Below are positions 51,936 through 60,678 of a DNA stretch of 64,000 bases, one piece after another. Numbering within the stretch: position 1 is the stretch's first letter; every line of letters starts with the position of its first letter. Made by a program: the position numbers and the translations under genes. The stretch comes from Bacteroidota bacterium (GTDB taxonomy: Bacteria; Bacteroidota; Rhodothermia; Rhodothermales; Rubricoccaceae), in the NCBI GenBank assembly GCA_039821555.1, contig JBCBNX010000017.1:1-64000 (forward strand). Direction: 5' to 3'. Below the pieces are notes generated by a model. The model was not told the DNA's origin, did no database searches, and saw only the letters and a program-made list of their open reading frames with translations.

Positions 51936-52541
51936 CTACTGAATCGTGACGGGGAACGTAAAGTTGAGGTCGTTTCCCACGACGCCAGGGACCTCAGGAG
52001 CCGTCGCCGTGTCGTCGCGCTTGGCTTCAGGGAGTGTGTCGGGATCCAGGTAGTTGCGCAGCTTGACGCGGAACGTGCCGGTGGTCGTGCTACCGTCTGA
52101 GACCGTGACGGCGAACGTAGCGCCGAGTTCGTCTCCCTCACGGTCTAGGTCGAGGTCAGACACCGTGAGGCGGCGGGCGGCGCCGCCACCGGGCGTGTAG
52201 AAGAAGCGGTACGTCTCCGGCTCGTTGTCGCGGACCTCAACGGTGACGTCTTCGGCGGGCGTCACAAACGTGTTGAGCAGCTCGATGCTCACGTCGTAGG
52301 TCGTGTTGGTATCCAGGATGATGTTGGTCGTGTTCTGGAGCACGCCAGCGTCGTTGAAGTTCGCGATGAACGTGATGCCGTTCCCGCCAGCCCGTGGCGT
52401 GAAGGTGAGGTTGACGGTCGAGATCACGTTCTCGTCGCTGGCACTGTCGTCGTTGGAGTCGCAGGCGGCGAACACGAGGAGACAGGCGGGAATGAGAAGC
52501 AGGGCGAGGGCACGGGGCAGAGCTGGGACAGACGGCGTCAT
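51936..52541 (-). CDS. Lipoprotein of the TonB-receptor-associated type (copy 1)
   Basis: The 201-residue protein has lipobox LLVFAAC. Its beta-rich domain contains NTTYDVSIELLN, AEDVTVEVRDNEPETYRFFY, LTVSDLDLDREGDELGATFA and the end NDLNFTFPVTIQ. This is the pattern of small Bacteroidota lipoproteins, often labelled type 1 periplasmic binding fold superfamily, found next to TonB receptors. It is a paralogue of 55240-55875, which adjoins such a receptor. Here it stands without one, consistent with a segmental duplication. ATG 52541 is set by the signal peptide. Confidence 0.72.
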   Translation of the reverse strand: MTPSVPALPRALALLLIPACLLVFAACDSNDDSASDENVISTVNLTFTPRAGGNGITFIANFNDAGVLQNTTNIILDTNTTYDVSIELLNTFVTPAEDVTVEVRDNEPETYRFFYTPGGGAARRLTVSDLDLDREGDELGATFAVTVSDGSTTTGTFRVKLRNYLDPDTLPEAKRDDTATAPEVPGVVGNDLNFTFPVTIQ

Positions 52542-52890
52542 GGTTGACGGGGTGGTAGGCGATGGAGACCCATCAACGGCGGCACGATGGGGCGACCGGA
52601 GCTTTGGGTGAAGTGTCGAGAGGAACAAAAGTAGTTGCGGCAATCCGTGTCAAGGAGATTCGTGGCGACTACCCGAGGTGGGTGGAGTCGTCGCGCAACT
52701 GGAGCGTCCACGGCGGGCACGCCCGTCCGCGTCAGGACATGTATTAAGCAGACTTGTGAGCGATTTCTGATTGAGCCTGCCTCGCTAGGGTCCCGTTGCT
52801 GGAAGCCCACTCTGAATGCCCTCGGCCATGACCTGGACCTTCTATCGCCTGTTGCACGATCGCACGGCCCCTTACTTCGTGTTTCCCCGA
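52542..52890. other. Intergenic stretch between lipoprotein copy 1 and the receiver-like pseudogene
   Basis: 349 bp with no gene. The left half must hold the promoter of the minus-strand lipoprotein. The right end, from about 52858, still aligns with the sequence just before the intact receiver-like gene (CACGGC/CCTAC, then CGTGT/CCCCG), so the duplication included upstream DNA. Confidence 0.5.
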
Positions 52891-53317
52891 ATGATGCATG
52901 CCACGAAAGCCTCGACCTCGACGCCGCTTAGGCCTCGCGTGTGCTCGTCGTGATGGTGTCGGATGCCTCCTCGCTTCAGGTGTTCCCCGGGCACTGCCTC
53001 GGCAAGACGTTCGAGGTCGTGGTGGTTCCCACGCTCTGCCTCCTGGCTGAGGCCACCGCTGAGGCCCCGCCGACGCTCCTCGCCGCAGACCTCTACACAC
53101 TCGATCACCAAGGGGCCACGTACATCGCCTTGCTGCAGGATTACGCGGCCTTGCCGCTGCTGATCGTCTCGCAGGAATCGGGCTCTGGAGTGCGCGGCTG
53201 CCAGCCTCCGTCCTCGACCGGACGCCCGCCACGCTACCGCTGTCTACGGCATCCAATCACCTCCGCCGGGCCACTAAGGCGCTCCTGGGCCTCTCCGAGC
53301 GCTTCTCCTTCCCCTGA
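52891..53317 (+). pseudogene. Broken second copy of the receiver-like gene
   Basis: The reading follows the intact copy at 51376: MMHA matches MKHA. A 1-bp loss at about 52905 then moves SLDLDA into another frame, which meets a TAG. The frame continues VVMVSDASSLQVFPGHCL and LLAADLYTLDHQ, then ALPLLIVSQES. A second shift near 53190 puts the tail LPASVLDRTPATLPLSTASN in a third frame, ending at TGA 53315, as in the intact LPAAVVGRPYATVLLPTSPT. Two frameshifts and a stop show loss of function. Confidence 0.75.
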
Positions 53318-53410
53318 CCACAGGCACTGCAAGCTCCGTGGCGTGTTACGCGGGGGCGGGTGCGCCGGTAGGGAGAGGGGCCCCGTTGAACGATGCGTTC
53401 CCCTAGCGCC

Positions 53411-53456
53411 AGCGAAGCGCACCCCGCTCGACCTGAGCCGGGCGGGGCGCTTTCTT
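53411..53456 (+). terminator. Terminator after the receiver-like pseudogene
   Basis: GAAGCGC-A-CCCCGCTCG pairs with CGGGCGGGGCGC, followed by TTTCTT on the plus strand. Apart from one extra A and the loop it matches the minus-strand terminator at 55182-55217, on the other side of the RCC1-type gene. Confidence 0.7.
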
Positions 53457-53476
53457 GAAAAGTGAGTACTGATCGA

Positions 53477-55012
53477 TTAGTGTGTCTTGATCACCTTCCC
53501 TTGTCCAACGCTATCTCCATAGACGTAGCGATAGAAGTATATCCCTGCAGGAAGGCTAGGGATGTTAAGAGCAACGCTATGTTCGCCCTCCTCTAGAATC
53601 CCGTCCAACACCGTACTAACCTTCCTACCGGACACATCAAATACCTCCAGGGTGAACGAACCGCTCTCCGGAACTGTCACGCTGAATCGAGTCTGGTGAA
53701 CAAATGGGTTGGGGTAGTTTGTAACCTCAAGGTGTACCGGTGGCTCAGAGCCGAGAGCTTCCGAAAAGAAAGAAACAGGGGGGCCTCCTGTGGAAGTGAA
53801 TCCGAGTATCTCCGCAGGAGTGGATACAGGACCACCCGGTTGAGAGCACGAGAAATATCTATTACCACCCCAGCAGTAGACTTTTCCGTCTTCGGTAAGT
53901 GCCAGACCCATATCGCCATTAGCAGAAATATCAATTACATCCTCACTGGAGGGGATGGTTAGGGGGGCAAACGTATTGCTATAGCCACTCAAAAGGCCTA
54001 GCCCAGTCTCCCCGTTTCTGTGGCTCCCAATCGCATAGACCTGATAAAAGCTAGAAGGATCTTGAACTCGGACGAATGTAGCTCTTGTGCTGGCCTCCAC
54101 CTGAACAGCATTCCTGAATCCTCCGCGTTCGATAGGTCGCAAGGTGTGACCGTCCAATGGGCTTCCGCCGATAGCAAAATTGTTGCCCCAGACGTACACC
54201 TCCCCTCCTCTGATGGCGGCAGAGTGACCAGACCCAGCCGCAATGGCGCTAACCTGAGAAAGGTTTACAGGTGTGGGATTGCCCTCCCTATCACTATAGT
54301 CACCAAGACCGAGGGCTCCATCTCTACCTTCACCTACGCTGTACAGACGATTGTCGGTCGTCCTGAACAAGGAAAAATCAAACCCCGAAGCGACTTCCGC
54401 TGTGGGTAGAAAATTGACCTGAAAGGGAGATGCCTGGTCTGAGTAAGGAGATGGGTGTGGAAACCCAAGTTGCCCGTCGTGATTCCAGCCCCAGGCAAAA
54501 AGAATACCGTCCTGATTAATGCCAAAACTCTGGCTGCTTCCAGCGGAAATGTAGTCAGCCGGTGGTCCAACGGGTTGGGGAAAAGGTCTGTAGGCAAAAT
54601 CGTCCACCGAGCCTATCCCTAGCTGCCCTCTGTTGTTGCATCCCCAACTCCATATGGTGCCGTCTGAGTCCAGGGCAAGGCGATGGTCGCCTCCTGCGGC
54701 AATTTGTGTTATGGTTACTCCAGCAGGAAAGTCGATTTTGATAGGGAAGCTGTCGAAAGTCTCATATGGAAAGGAACAATCCGTTCTGCCCCACTGAAAA
54801 ACCTCGCCGTTGCTCGATAGAGCAAGCCCATAGCTACCCCCGGCATAGATGTCGACAATCTGCGCTAGTGCGGGCTTGGGTCCCTTCTCTGAAACGGTTG
54901 GAGCTGCTTCCCCTCCGCGCTGAGCGAACGCGAAGTTAGCAACTGAGGTCGAAAAAATGAGAAAAAGTGTCGCTGTAAAAGTCCAGTAAAACTTGTACGT
55001 AGGGTATTGCAT
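53477..55012 (-). CDS. Secreted RCC1-repeat protein with type IX sorting domain
   Basis: The 511-residue precursor has a signal peptide ending ANFAFAQ. Residues about 50-400 contain seven RCC1-like units (GGDHRLALDSDGTIWSWGCN, then NRGQLGIG; HSAAIRGGEVYVWGNN), predicting a seven-bladed propeller. A type IX sorting domain closes the protein (NYPNPFVHQTRFSV, VFDVSGRKVSTV, LPAGIYFYRYV, VIKTH). The gene and its flanks are visibly lower in GC than everything around, with codons ending in A or T. This suggests recent transfer. Its ligand is unknown. Confidence 0.85.
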   Translation of the reverse strand: MQYPTYKFYWTFTATLFLIFSTSVANFAFAQRGGEAAPTVSEKGPKPALAQIVDIYAGGSYGLALSSNGEVFQWGRTDCSFPYETFDSFPIKIDFPAGVTITQIAAGGDHRLALDSDGTIWSWGCNNRGQLGIGSVDDFAYRPFPQPVGPPADYISAGSSQSFGINQDGILFAWGWNHDGQLGFPHPSPYSDQASPFQVNFLPTAEVASGFDFSLFRTTDNRLYSVGEGRDGALGLGDYSDREGNPTPVNLSQVSAIAAGSGHSAAIRGGEVYVWGNNFAIGGSPLDGHTLRPIERGGFRNAVQVEASTRATFVRVQDPSSFYQVYAIGSHRNGETGLGLLSGYSNTFAPLTIPSSEDVIDISANGDMGLALTEDGKVYCWGGNRYFSCSQPGGPVSTPAEILGFTSTGGPPVSFFSEALGSEPPVHLEVTNYPNPFVHQTRFSVTVPESGSFTLEVFDVSGRKVSTVLDGILEEGEHSVALNIPSLPAGIYFYRYVYGDSVGQGKVIKTH

Positions 55013-55181
55013 CTAGGCAAGGGTTGCAGGTTAGTGAGGCGGGGTCGCTCGGGCATTATATATGATTATGTCGCTATTGTCAAATTTCGTTACTAACATG
55101 GTCTGACGAGCATATTTGACTTACCTTAAAGCAGTGGCTCTTACTAAATTCTGCACTGTCGTCACCACAGAGACACCAAGA

Positions 55182-55217
55182 AAGCGCCCCGCCCGAATGT
55201 GATCGAGCGGGGCGCTT
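55182..55217 (-). terminator. Rho-independent terminator of lipoprotein copy 2
   Basis: On the minus strand AAGCGCCCCGC (55217-55207) pairs with GCGGGGCGCTT (55192-55182), followed by TCTTGG. It lies 23 bp past the stop of the gene at 55240-55875. Confidence 0.8.
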
Positions 55218-55239
55218 CGTGTCGATTCAGTCCCCTTAC

Positions 55240-55875
55240 CTACTGAATCGTCACCGGGTAGGTGAAGTTGAGGTCGTTCTCCACGACGTTGGGCGTCTCC
55301 TGCGTAGACGGCGTAAGGTCGCCAGCCTTCTGCTCACGCGGACTGTTCGGGCCCATTTCCTCCCCGCCTTCGTAGTGACGCAGGACGAGGCGGATGTTGC
55401 CCGAGCCGGTCGCATTGGCGGCCACGGTGAGGAGGAATTCGGTACCGAGCGGCTGGTTGAACCGGTCCAGGTTGCGGTCCGAGATGGTGATCGCACCGCT
55501 GTTCGATCCTTCAGGGATGATGAAGACTTGGTGGGCGAAGTCCTCATCTTCGGTGATCTCCTCGTTGAGTTCGAGCGGCTCGTCTTCGAAGCGGTTGCTG
55601 AAGACAACAACGGCGTTGTAGGCCGTGCCGGCCATGAGCGCGATGTTCGGAATCTGGCCGTTCTCGCCGTTCTCGTCGAAGACCGCATCGGCGGTGATTG
55701 CCGCGCCGCCGCCGACCGGTGTCAGCGTGATGGTGATGTTCGAGAAGACTTCCTCCTCGCCCGCGATGGGGGTGTCGTCGGGGTCTTCGGAGTCACAGGC
55801 AGGCAGCACGACGAGTAGCAGCGCGGCCAGGCCTAGCGGAAAAAGGAAAGAGGGAAAGCGTCGAGTAAGAGTCAT
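55240..55875 (-). CDS. Lipoprotein of the TonB-receptor-associated type (copy 2)
   Basis: The 211-residue protein has lipobox LLVVLPAC. The domain matches copy 1 at 51936: AGTAYNAVVVFSNRFEDEPL, ITEDEDFAHQVFII, ITISDRNLDRFNQPLGTEFL, SGNIRLVLRHYEGG and the end NDLNFTYPVTIQ. It starts 75 bp after the TonB receptor gene and is likely in its operon. In Bacteroidota such lipoproteins accompany receptors for metals or small ligands and may pass or retain the ligand at the cell surface; this role is inferred. Confidence 0.75.
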   Translation of the reverse strand: MTLTRRFPSFLFPLGLAALLLVVLPACDSEDPDDTPIAGEEEVFSNITITLTPVGGGAAITADAVFDENGENGQIPNIALMAGTAYNAVVVFSNRFEDEPLELNEEITEDEDFAHQVFIIPEGSNSGAITISDRNLDRFNQPLGTEFLLTVAANATGSGNIRLVLRHYEGGEEMGPNSPREQKAGDLTPSTQETPNVVENDLNFTYPVTIQ

Positions 55876-55950
55876 GGTGAGATGGATTGGGATGTACGTG
55901 GTGAGAGTGCGGAGCGCCGGGGCCTGAACGCGCGCCGCGAGAGAGACGGA

Positions 55951-58344
55951 TCAGGCTCCGAATGGAAGCGCCAGACGCAGGACGACGTTGCGTCCCGGGT
56001 CCAGTGCGAAATAGCGGTAGCGACTCAGATAGTCGCGGTAGCGGGTGTCGAGGAGGTTGTCGACGCTGAGGCTGACGCGCATCACCGACGGCCCCATGGC
56101 GATCTCGCCACCGAGGTCGAAGCCGAGCAGCGCGTAGCCCTCAGGCGGCTCGACGTAGTCCACGGGGATCACGGTGACGCCATCCTCGTCCAGGCGAGTG
56201 GGGAAGCGGTCTTGCTCGCGGACGAGGTCGACGCTCGTCTCTGCAGTCACGTCGCGCAGGACCCCCCAACTCCCGAGGTCCACGCCGGCGGAGAGTTCGA
56301 GCCGGTCGGCGGGCATGCCGAGGAGCGCCTCGTCCCGCGTGAGGTTGGTGCCGCGCAGGACCGAGACCGTTGCACCGAGAGTGAAGCGGCCCAATCCCTG
56401 CGTGACGACGCCGTCGAAGCCGACGATCACGGCCGTGTCTTGCGTGTAGAGGAATTCGGGGAAGACGCCTCGGTTGGTGACGATCAGGTCGTTGATGGGG
56501 CGCAGGTACAGGTAGTCGTTGATGCGGTTGACGTAGCTGCTGAATTCCAGTTCGCGCGTGGGTGTCTGATGACGCAGCGTGAGGCTTGCTTCGAGCGCCC
56601 GCTCCGATCCGACGTTGGGATCGCCGACCTCGTACTGAGCCGTGCCATGGTGAATGCCCCGCGCGTAGAGCTCGTTGACGCTCGGGGGACGCCATGCCGT
56701 GGCGACGTTGGCACCGAGGCTCCAGGCCGTCCCGAACCGATAGGTGGCACCGAGCACGCCCGTCAGGCCCACGTAGTCCGTGATGATGCGCTGCGTTTCG
56801 CCGCCGCCGGCCCGTACGCGGGGAAACGCCCGCAGCCAACGATAGTCGAGTCGGGTCCCGGCTTCGAGGGCAAGCGGCCCTCGCACCCACTCACCGCGGG
56901 CGAACACGCCGCCGGTGTAGGCGCGGAAGTTGGGGATGAAGTAGCCCACCTGCGTGTTGAGGTTGCGCTGGAGCATCCCGCTCACGCCGACGACCGCGAA
57001 GCCGTCGCCGCCTGCGATAGCTGTGGGGGTGGTGCGCGCTTTGAGGTCTAGGGTGTGGGTCTGGAGGGTGAGTTCGAATGAGGCCCGCTCCAGCGGGTCG
57101 CGCCCGCCGATGCGATCGGCGTCGAACTCGGCGCGCTCGTTTTGCTGGAAGCCATAGCGGCCCTCGACGCGGATCGTGCCATCGCGTCCGAGATCGACAT
57201 GTCCGTGGACCGCCCCGATGTAGTGCTGGATGTCCTGCTTCGGCGCGTCGATCTCGTAGCTAAAGTCGTAGTCAACAGGCGGGCGACCGAGCTCGAGAAC
57301 GGTGTCGAGTCCGTTGAGCGTATTGAAGTGCGAGCCACGGTAGATACCGATGTCGGTGGCGAAGACGCTCCCGTGCGCCTCGACGCCCCAGCGCTCGCGC
57401 TCCAGGCCGACGGTGGCATTGGCTCCACGCTCGAAGAAGGCCGTGTTGCCCAGGACATAGTCGGGGGTGTGGGCGTCTCCGGCACGGCGCAGGCTCCCCT
57501 GGACGCGCACACCGAGGCCTGGCAGCGGCGCTCCCTCCATCTCGAGTGATCCCACGCCCTGACGGCTGTTCGAGAACGAGTGCAGCGACAGCTGCCCGCT
57601 GACCTCACCGACCTGTGTGGGGAGCGGCGCCTCCTCCAAGCGCACGACGCCACCGATCGCCCCGACGCCATGCTCGACGCCGGCGGCACCGCGTATCACC
57701 TCGATGCGATCTGGGGAAAACGGATCGATCTCGGGCGCGTGCTCCGCGCCCCACTGCTGGCTCTCATGTCGGACGCCGTTGTTGAGGATCACGAGGCGGT
57801 CCGAGTGCAGCCCGCGCACGACGGGCTTGACGATGCTTGGGCCGGTCGAGAGGGTCGTCACGCCGGGTAGCGCCCCGATGGTCTCGCCAATCGTCTGTCC
57901 CCGTGCGTCTTCCAGGGCGTCTGCGTCGAGGATGGAAATGGCCTGCGCGCCCTGCTCCAGCAGCTCGGTTTCGCCTTCCACTATCACCTCGGCGATGATT
58001 TCAGCGACCGCGTCGAGCGTCACCCGCGCTCGGACGCTCTCCTGCTGTAGGTCAATGCGCATCGAGTCAGCTTCGTAGCCGATGTACGAGAAGCGGACGA
58101 TGAATGCTTCCGGGGGAAGCCCGCTGATGGCAAAGCGGCCGTCTCTGTCGGTGGCCCCGCCGAGCCCGCGCTCTGCATCGAGGATCACGTTGACGCCGGG
58201 CAGCGCCGCACCCGTCCCAGCATCGAGGACGGTGCCGGAGAACGAACGTAGGCGTTCTTGTTCCTGCGCAAAGGCCGGATGTGCGATGAGTAGGGAGAGG
58301 GCTGCCAGCGCGGTGAGCGCCAAGCAGCGGGAGAGAGCGACCAT
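55951..58344 (-). CDS. TonB-dependent receptor with carboxypeptidase-regulatory-like domain
   Basis: The 797-residue precursor has a signal peptide ending HPAFAQ (ATG 58344). It has a CarboxypepD_reg-like domain (FSGTVLDAGTGAALPGVNVI, about 35-110), a plug (about 125-240; QTIGETIGALPGVTTLSTG and RIEVIRGAAGVEHGVGAIGG) and a 22-strand barrel ending in RLALPFGA. It lacks a true C-terminal aromatic. Several His residues occur in the plug (HSDRL, RHESQQWGAEHAPEID), a hint of metal ligand. With the neighbouring His/Cys-rich protein this suggests zinc or copper uptake. Confidence 0.9.
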   Translation of the reverse strand: MVALSRCLALTALAALSLLIAHPAFAQEQERLRSFSGTVLDAGTGAALPGVNVILDAERGLGGATDRDGRFAISGLPPEAFIVRFSYIGYEADSMRIDLQQESVRARVTLDAVAEIIAEVIVEGETELLEQGAQAISILDADALEDARGQTIGETIGALPGVTTLSTGPSIVKPVVRGLHSDRLVILNNGVRHESQQWGAEHAPEIDPFSPDRIEVIRGAAGVEHGVGAIGGVVRLEEAPLPTQVGEVSGQLSLHSFSNSRQGVGSLEMEGAPLPGLGVRVQGSLRRAGDAHTPDYVLGNTAFFERGANATVGLERERWGVEAHGSVFATDIGIYRGSHFNTLNGLDTVLELGRPPVDYDFSYEIDAPKQDIQHYIGAVHGHVDLGRDGTIRVEGRYGFQQNERAEFDADRIGGRDPLERASFELTLQTHTLDLKARTTPTAIAGGDGFAVVGVSGMLQRNLNTQVGYFIPNFRAYTGGVFARGEWVRGPLALEAGTRLDYRWLRAFPRVRAGGGETQRIITDYVGLTGVLGATYRFGTAWSLGANVATAWRPPSVNELYARGIHHGTAQYEVGDPNVGSERALEASLTLRHQTPTRELEFSSYVNRINDYLYLRPINDLIVTNRGVFPEFLYTQDTAVIVGFDGVVTQGLGRFTLGATVSVLRGTNLTRDEALLGMPADRLELSAGVDLGSWGVLRDVTAETSVDLVREQDRFPTRLDEDGVTVIPVDYVEPPEGYALLGFDLGGEIAMGPSVMRVSLSVDNLLDTRYRDYLSRYRYFALDPGRNVVLRLALPFGA

Positions 58345-58432
58345 AGGTCTCCGATCGGACGACTTGCTAATTCTCAGAACCACAACGGCTCCACCGTAGT
58401 CAGCACGCACGAGGCGTGGGTGGAGCAGGGAA

Positions 58433-58927
58433 TCAGCAAGTGGGAGGGCCGCGCGGTGCGTAGAGCGAAGCGGTCGGGCTCTCTGGGACCGTCGCGGTCG
58501 CGAAGCGGAGTTCGCCCGTCGTGCACGAGGCTAGCGAGACGGCCTTGGCTTCTGCCGTCGTCGAGGTGAGTGGCACCGCGCAGAGTGCGCAGGCGAAGCA
58601 GGGGGACTCGGTGTGGTCCGCGGCAACCGCAACGAGATGGCTCGATGCAGAGTCCTCATCGTGTGCGTGCCCCGCGTGCGCGTGGTGGCCGTCCGCGTGC
58701 GTGCACTCCGTGGTGTGTTGGACCGCGTGCAGCACGGGGGCAGCGAGGCCCCCCAGCACGAAGCCGAGCAGGACCCAAAGCGCGGAAGCTGAAGCGATGC
58801 GGGACACGAGAGCGGAGAAGCGAAACGCCAGTGTTGGGGGCCAGCCTAGAGAGCGACGCAACGGATGTCCTATCTGGAGGTTTCTGCGTCGGCCGTGATT
58901 TACACTGGATTGACGGACGATACCCAC
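58433..58927 (-). CDS. His/Cys-rich exported protein, DUF2946-like, probable metal binder
   Basis: The 164-residue product begins with GTG 58927; the true start may be further in. One hydrophobic segment (ALWVLLGFVLGGLAAPVL) is followed by a His cluster (HAVQHTTECTHADGHHAHAG, then HAHDED), a CFACALC motif and a C-terminal ARGPP-type end (YAPRGPPTC). This order, His motif, CxxC, RGPP, is that of DUF2946 proteins encoded beside TonB receptors for metals. It lies 88 bp upstream of the receptor gene in the same direction. It probably binds zinc or copper in the periplasm. Confidence 0.68.
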   Translation of the reverse strand: MGIVRQSSVNHGRRRNLQIGHPLRRSLGWPPTLAFRFSALVSRIASASALWVLLGFVLGGLAAPVLHAVQHTTECTHADGHHAHAGHAHDEDSASSHLVAVAADHTESPCFACALCAVPLTSTTAEAKAVSLASCTTGELRFATATVPESPTASLYAPRGPPTC

Positions 58928-59059
58928 CGGACGCTTCGTTAATCCTGTCCTTTTGCGGAAGCTTCGGTATGGATTGTGTTCATAATCGGAACCCTCGGGC
59001 CCGGCTTCCGCATTCGTGTACGCGCGTTCTCGCCCTCACCTACTCCGGACATCGTCGCT

Positions 59060-59479
59060 ATGCGTGCCTTTCTGCTCCTCCTCGTTGTGCTAGCGCTGGG
59101 CGCACTGCCTGCACAGGCCCAACAAGCCATCAGCTGGGATACGCTTGCGCAGGTCGAACTGCAGCGGCAGGACGGACGCTACGTCCCCAACTTCGCGCCG
59201 GAGGTCGACGGCCTCAACGGTGAGGAGGTGGCCATCCAGGGCTTCATCTTTCCGATTCAGCAGACCCTGGAGCAGACCCACTTCATCCTGATCGCCTTCC
59301 CGCTCGCGGACTGCTTCTACTGCCTGCCGGGCGCCTCGGAGTCGATGATCGAGGTCAAGACCTCGCAGCCGGTCGACTTCACCTACGACCCGATCACGAT
59401 CACGGGCACGCTTGAAGTGCTGGAGTCGGACCCGATGGGGATGTACTATCGCCTCACCGACGCGCGGCAGGGCTCCTGA
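59060..59479 (+). CDS. DUF3299 periplasmic protein
   Basis: ATG 59060 opens a signal peptide ending LPAQAQQ. The 139-residue protein matches DUF3299: ISWDTLAQVELQ, VDGLNGEEVAIQGFIFPIQQ, FILIAFPLADCFYCLPGASE and a final TITGTLEVLESDPMGMYYRL. The CFYC pair and family co-occurrence with metal transport genes suggest metal handling, but the biochemical role is not known. It is divergent from the His/Cys-rich and TonB-receptor genes, which supports shared regulation. Confidence 0.78.
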   Translation: MRAFLLLLVVLALGALPAQAQQAISWDTLAQVELQRQDGRYVPNFAPEVDGLNGEEVAIQGFIFPIQQTLEQTHFILIAFPLADCFYCLPGASESMIEVKTSQPVDFTYDPITITGTLEVLESDPMGMYYRLTDARQGS

Positions 59480-60391
59480 ATGGCAGACGCGACCACGGCG
59501 AGTAGCACAGCGCTGGTCCCTCGCGCCTTCGGACGGACCAGCCTGACCGTCTCGGCCCTCGGCTATGGCGCTGGGCAGATCGGCGACGCGCGCCTGCCGG
59601 ACGGTGACGTCGAGCTGCTCCTGAACACCGTCCTCGACGCAGGCGTGGCGCTCATCGACACGGCGCGGGGCTACGGGCTGTCAGAGGAGCGGATCGGGCG
59701 CTTCCTGTCGCGCCGCCGCGACGCCTTCGTTCTCTCAACGAAGATCGGCTACGGGATCGAGGGTTTACCCGACTGGACGCCGGAGACGATCCGCCGCGGT
59801 ATTGAAGAGGCGCGTCAGCGGCTACAGAGCGATGTGCTCGACATCGTGCACTTGCACTCGTGCCCGGCCGAGACGCTGCGCAGCGCTGGCGTTGTGGAGG
59901 CGCTCAATGAGGCCGTCGAGGCTGGAACTGTCCGTGTGGCGGCCTACTCCGGCGAAAACGACGACCTCGCCTACGCGCTCGAAAGCAAGGCCTTCGGGAG
60001 CCTGCAGACGTCGCTCAACGTGTTCGACCAGCGCGACATCGAGAGCACGGTGGCCGAGGCGCGCACCCGCGGCCTGGGCGTGATCGCCAAGCGCCCCGTC
60101 GGCAACGCCCCGTGGCGGTTTGCCGAGCGGCCCGACGGACACTACGCCGAGGTCTACTGGGACCGCATGAGCGCCATGGGCCTCGACCTTGGTGCCGACT
60201 GGCAAGACGTGGCGCTGCGCTTTGCGGTCTACCACACGGGTGCCCATGCCTGCATCGTCGGGACGACCAACGCCGCGCACCTCCAGCAGAACGTCGAGAT
60301 CGTGAAGCGCGGTCCGCTGCCGGAGGCCATGGTGGCGCAGCTTCGCACGGCGTTTGCGCCGCACGCCGCAGTGTGGGACGGCCAGGTCTAG
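59480..60391 (+). CDS. Aldo/keto reductase family protein
   Basis: The 303-residue TIM-barrel protein has RTSLTVSALGYGAGQIGDAR, the Asp/Tyr pair in VALIDTARGYGLSEERIGRF, catalytic Lys in VLSTKIGYGIEG, and IVHLHSCPAETLRS with the second-His position. The C-terminal ACIVGTTNAAHLQQN is the NADP-binding loop of the short reductase class. Its ATG abuts the TGA of the DUF3299 gene, so the two are translated together. The substrate is unknown. Confidence 0.88.
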   Translation: MADATTASSTALVPRAFGRTSLTVSALGYGAGQIGDARLPDGDVELLLNTVLDAGVALIDTARGYGLSEERIGRFLSRRRDAFVLSTKIGYGIEGLPDWTPETIRRGIEEARQRLQSDVLDIVHLHSCPAETLRSAGVVEALNEAVEAGTVRVAAYSGENDDLAYALESKAFGSLQTSLNVFDQRDIESTVAEARTRGLGVIAKRPVGNAPWRFAERPDGHYAEVYWDRMSAMGLDLGADWQDVALRFAVYHTGAHACIVGTTNAAHLQQNVEIVKRGPLPEAMVAQLRTAFAPHAAVWDGQV

Positions 60392-60393
60392 CC

Positions 60394-60678
60394 ATGCCCG
60401 AACCACCCCTCGTCACAGCGCTGGGCCTGCTGGCGGCTGCGCTGACCACGTTTGCTTTCCTCCCGCAGGCGATCAAGACGTGGCGCTCGAAGTCGGTCGG
60501 GGATCTCTCGCTGGTGACCTACGGGATGTTCCTCACAGGAGTCGTCCTGTGGCTCGTCTATGGACTACTGATCACCAACTGGCCCCTCATCCTCTCCAAT
60601 GCAGTGGCGATGACGCTCCAGGGCGCCATTGTGGGACAGATCCTGGCCGTGCGCTGGCGGGAGCGGCGGGGGGACTAG
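60394..60678 (+). CDS. SemiSWEET-type small sugar transporter
   Basis: The 94-residue protein has three membrane helices and the SemiSWEET/PQ-loop signature: LGLLAAALTTFAFLPQAIKT (LPQ), RSKSVGDLSLVTYGMFLTGV and WLVYGLLITNWPLILSNAVA (with the central Asn). SemiSWEETs dimerise to move sugars down their gradient across the inner membrane. It starts 2 bp after the aldo-keto reductase stop (TAGCCATG), so it is the third gene of that operon. Confidence 0.88.
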   Translation: MPEPPLVTALGLLAAALTTFAFLPQAIKTWRSKSVGDLSLVTYGMFLTGVVLWLVYGLLITNWPLILSNAVAMTLQGAIVGQILAVRWRERRGD

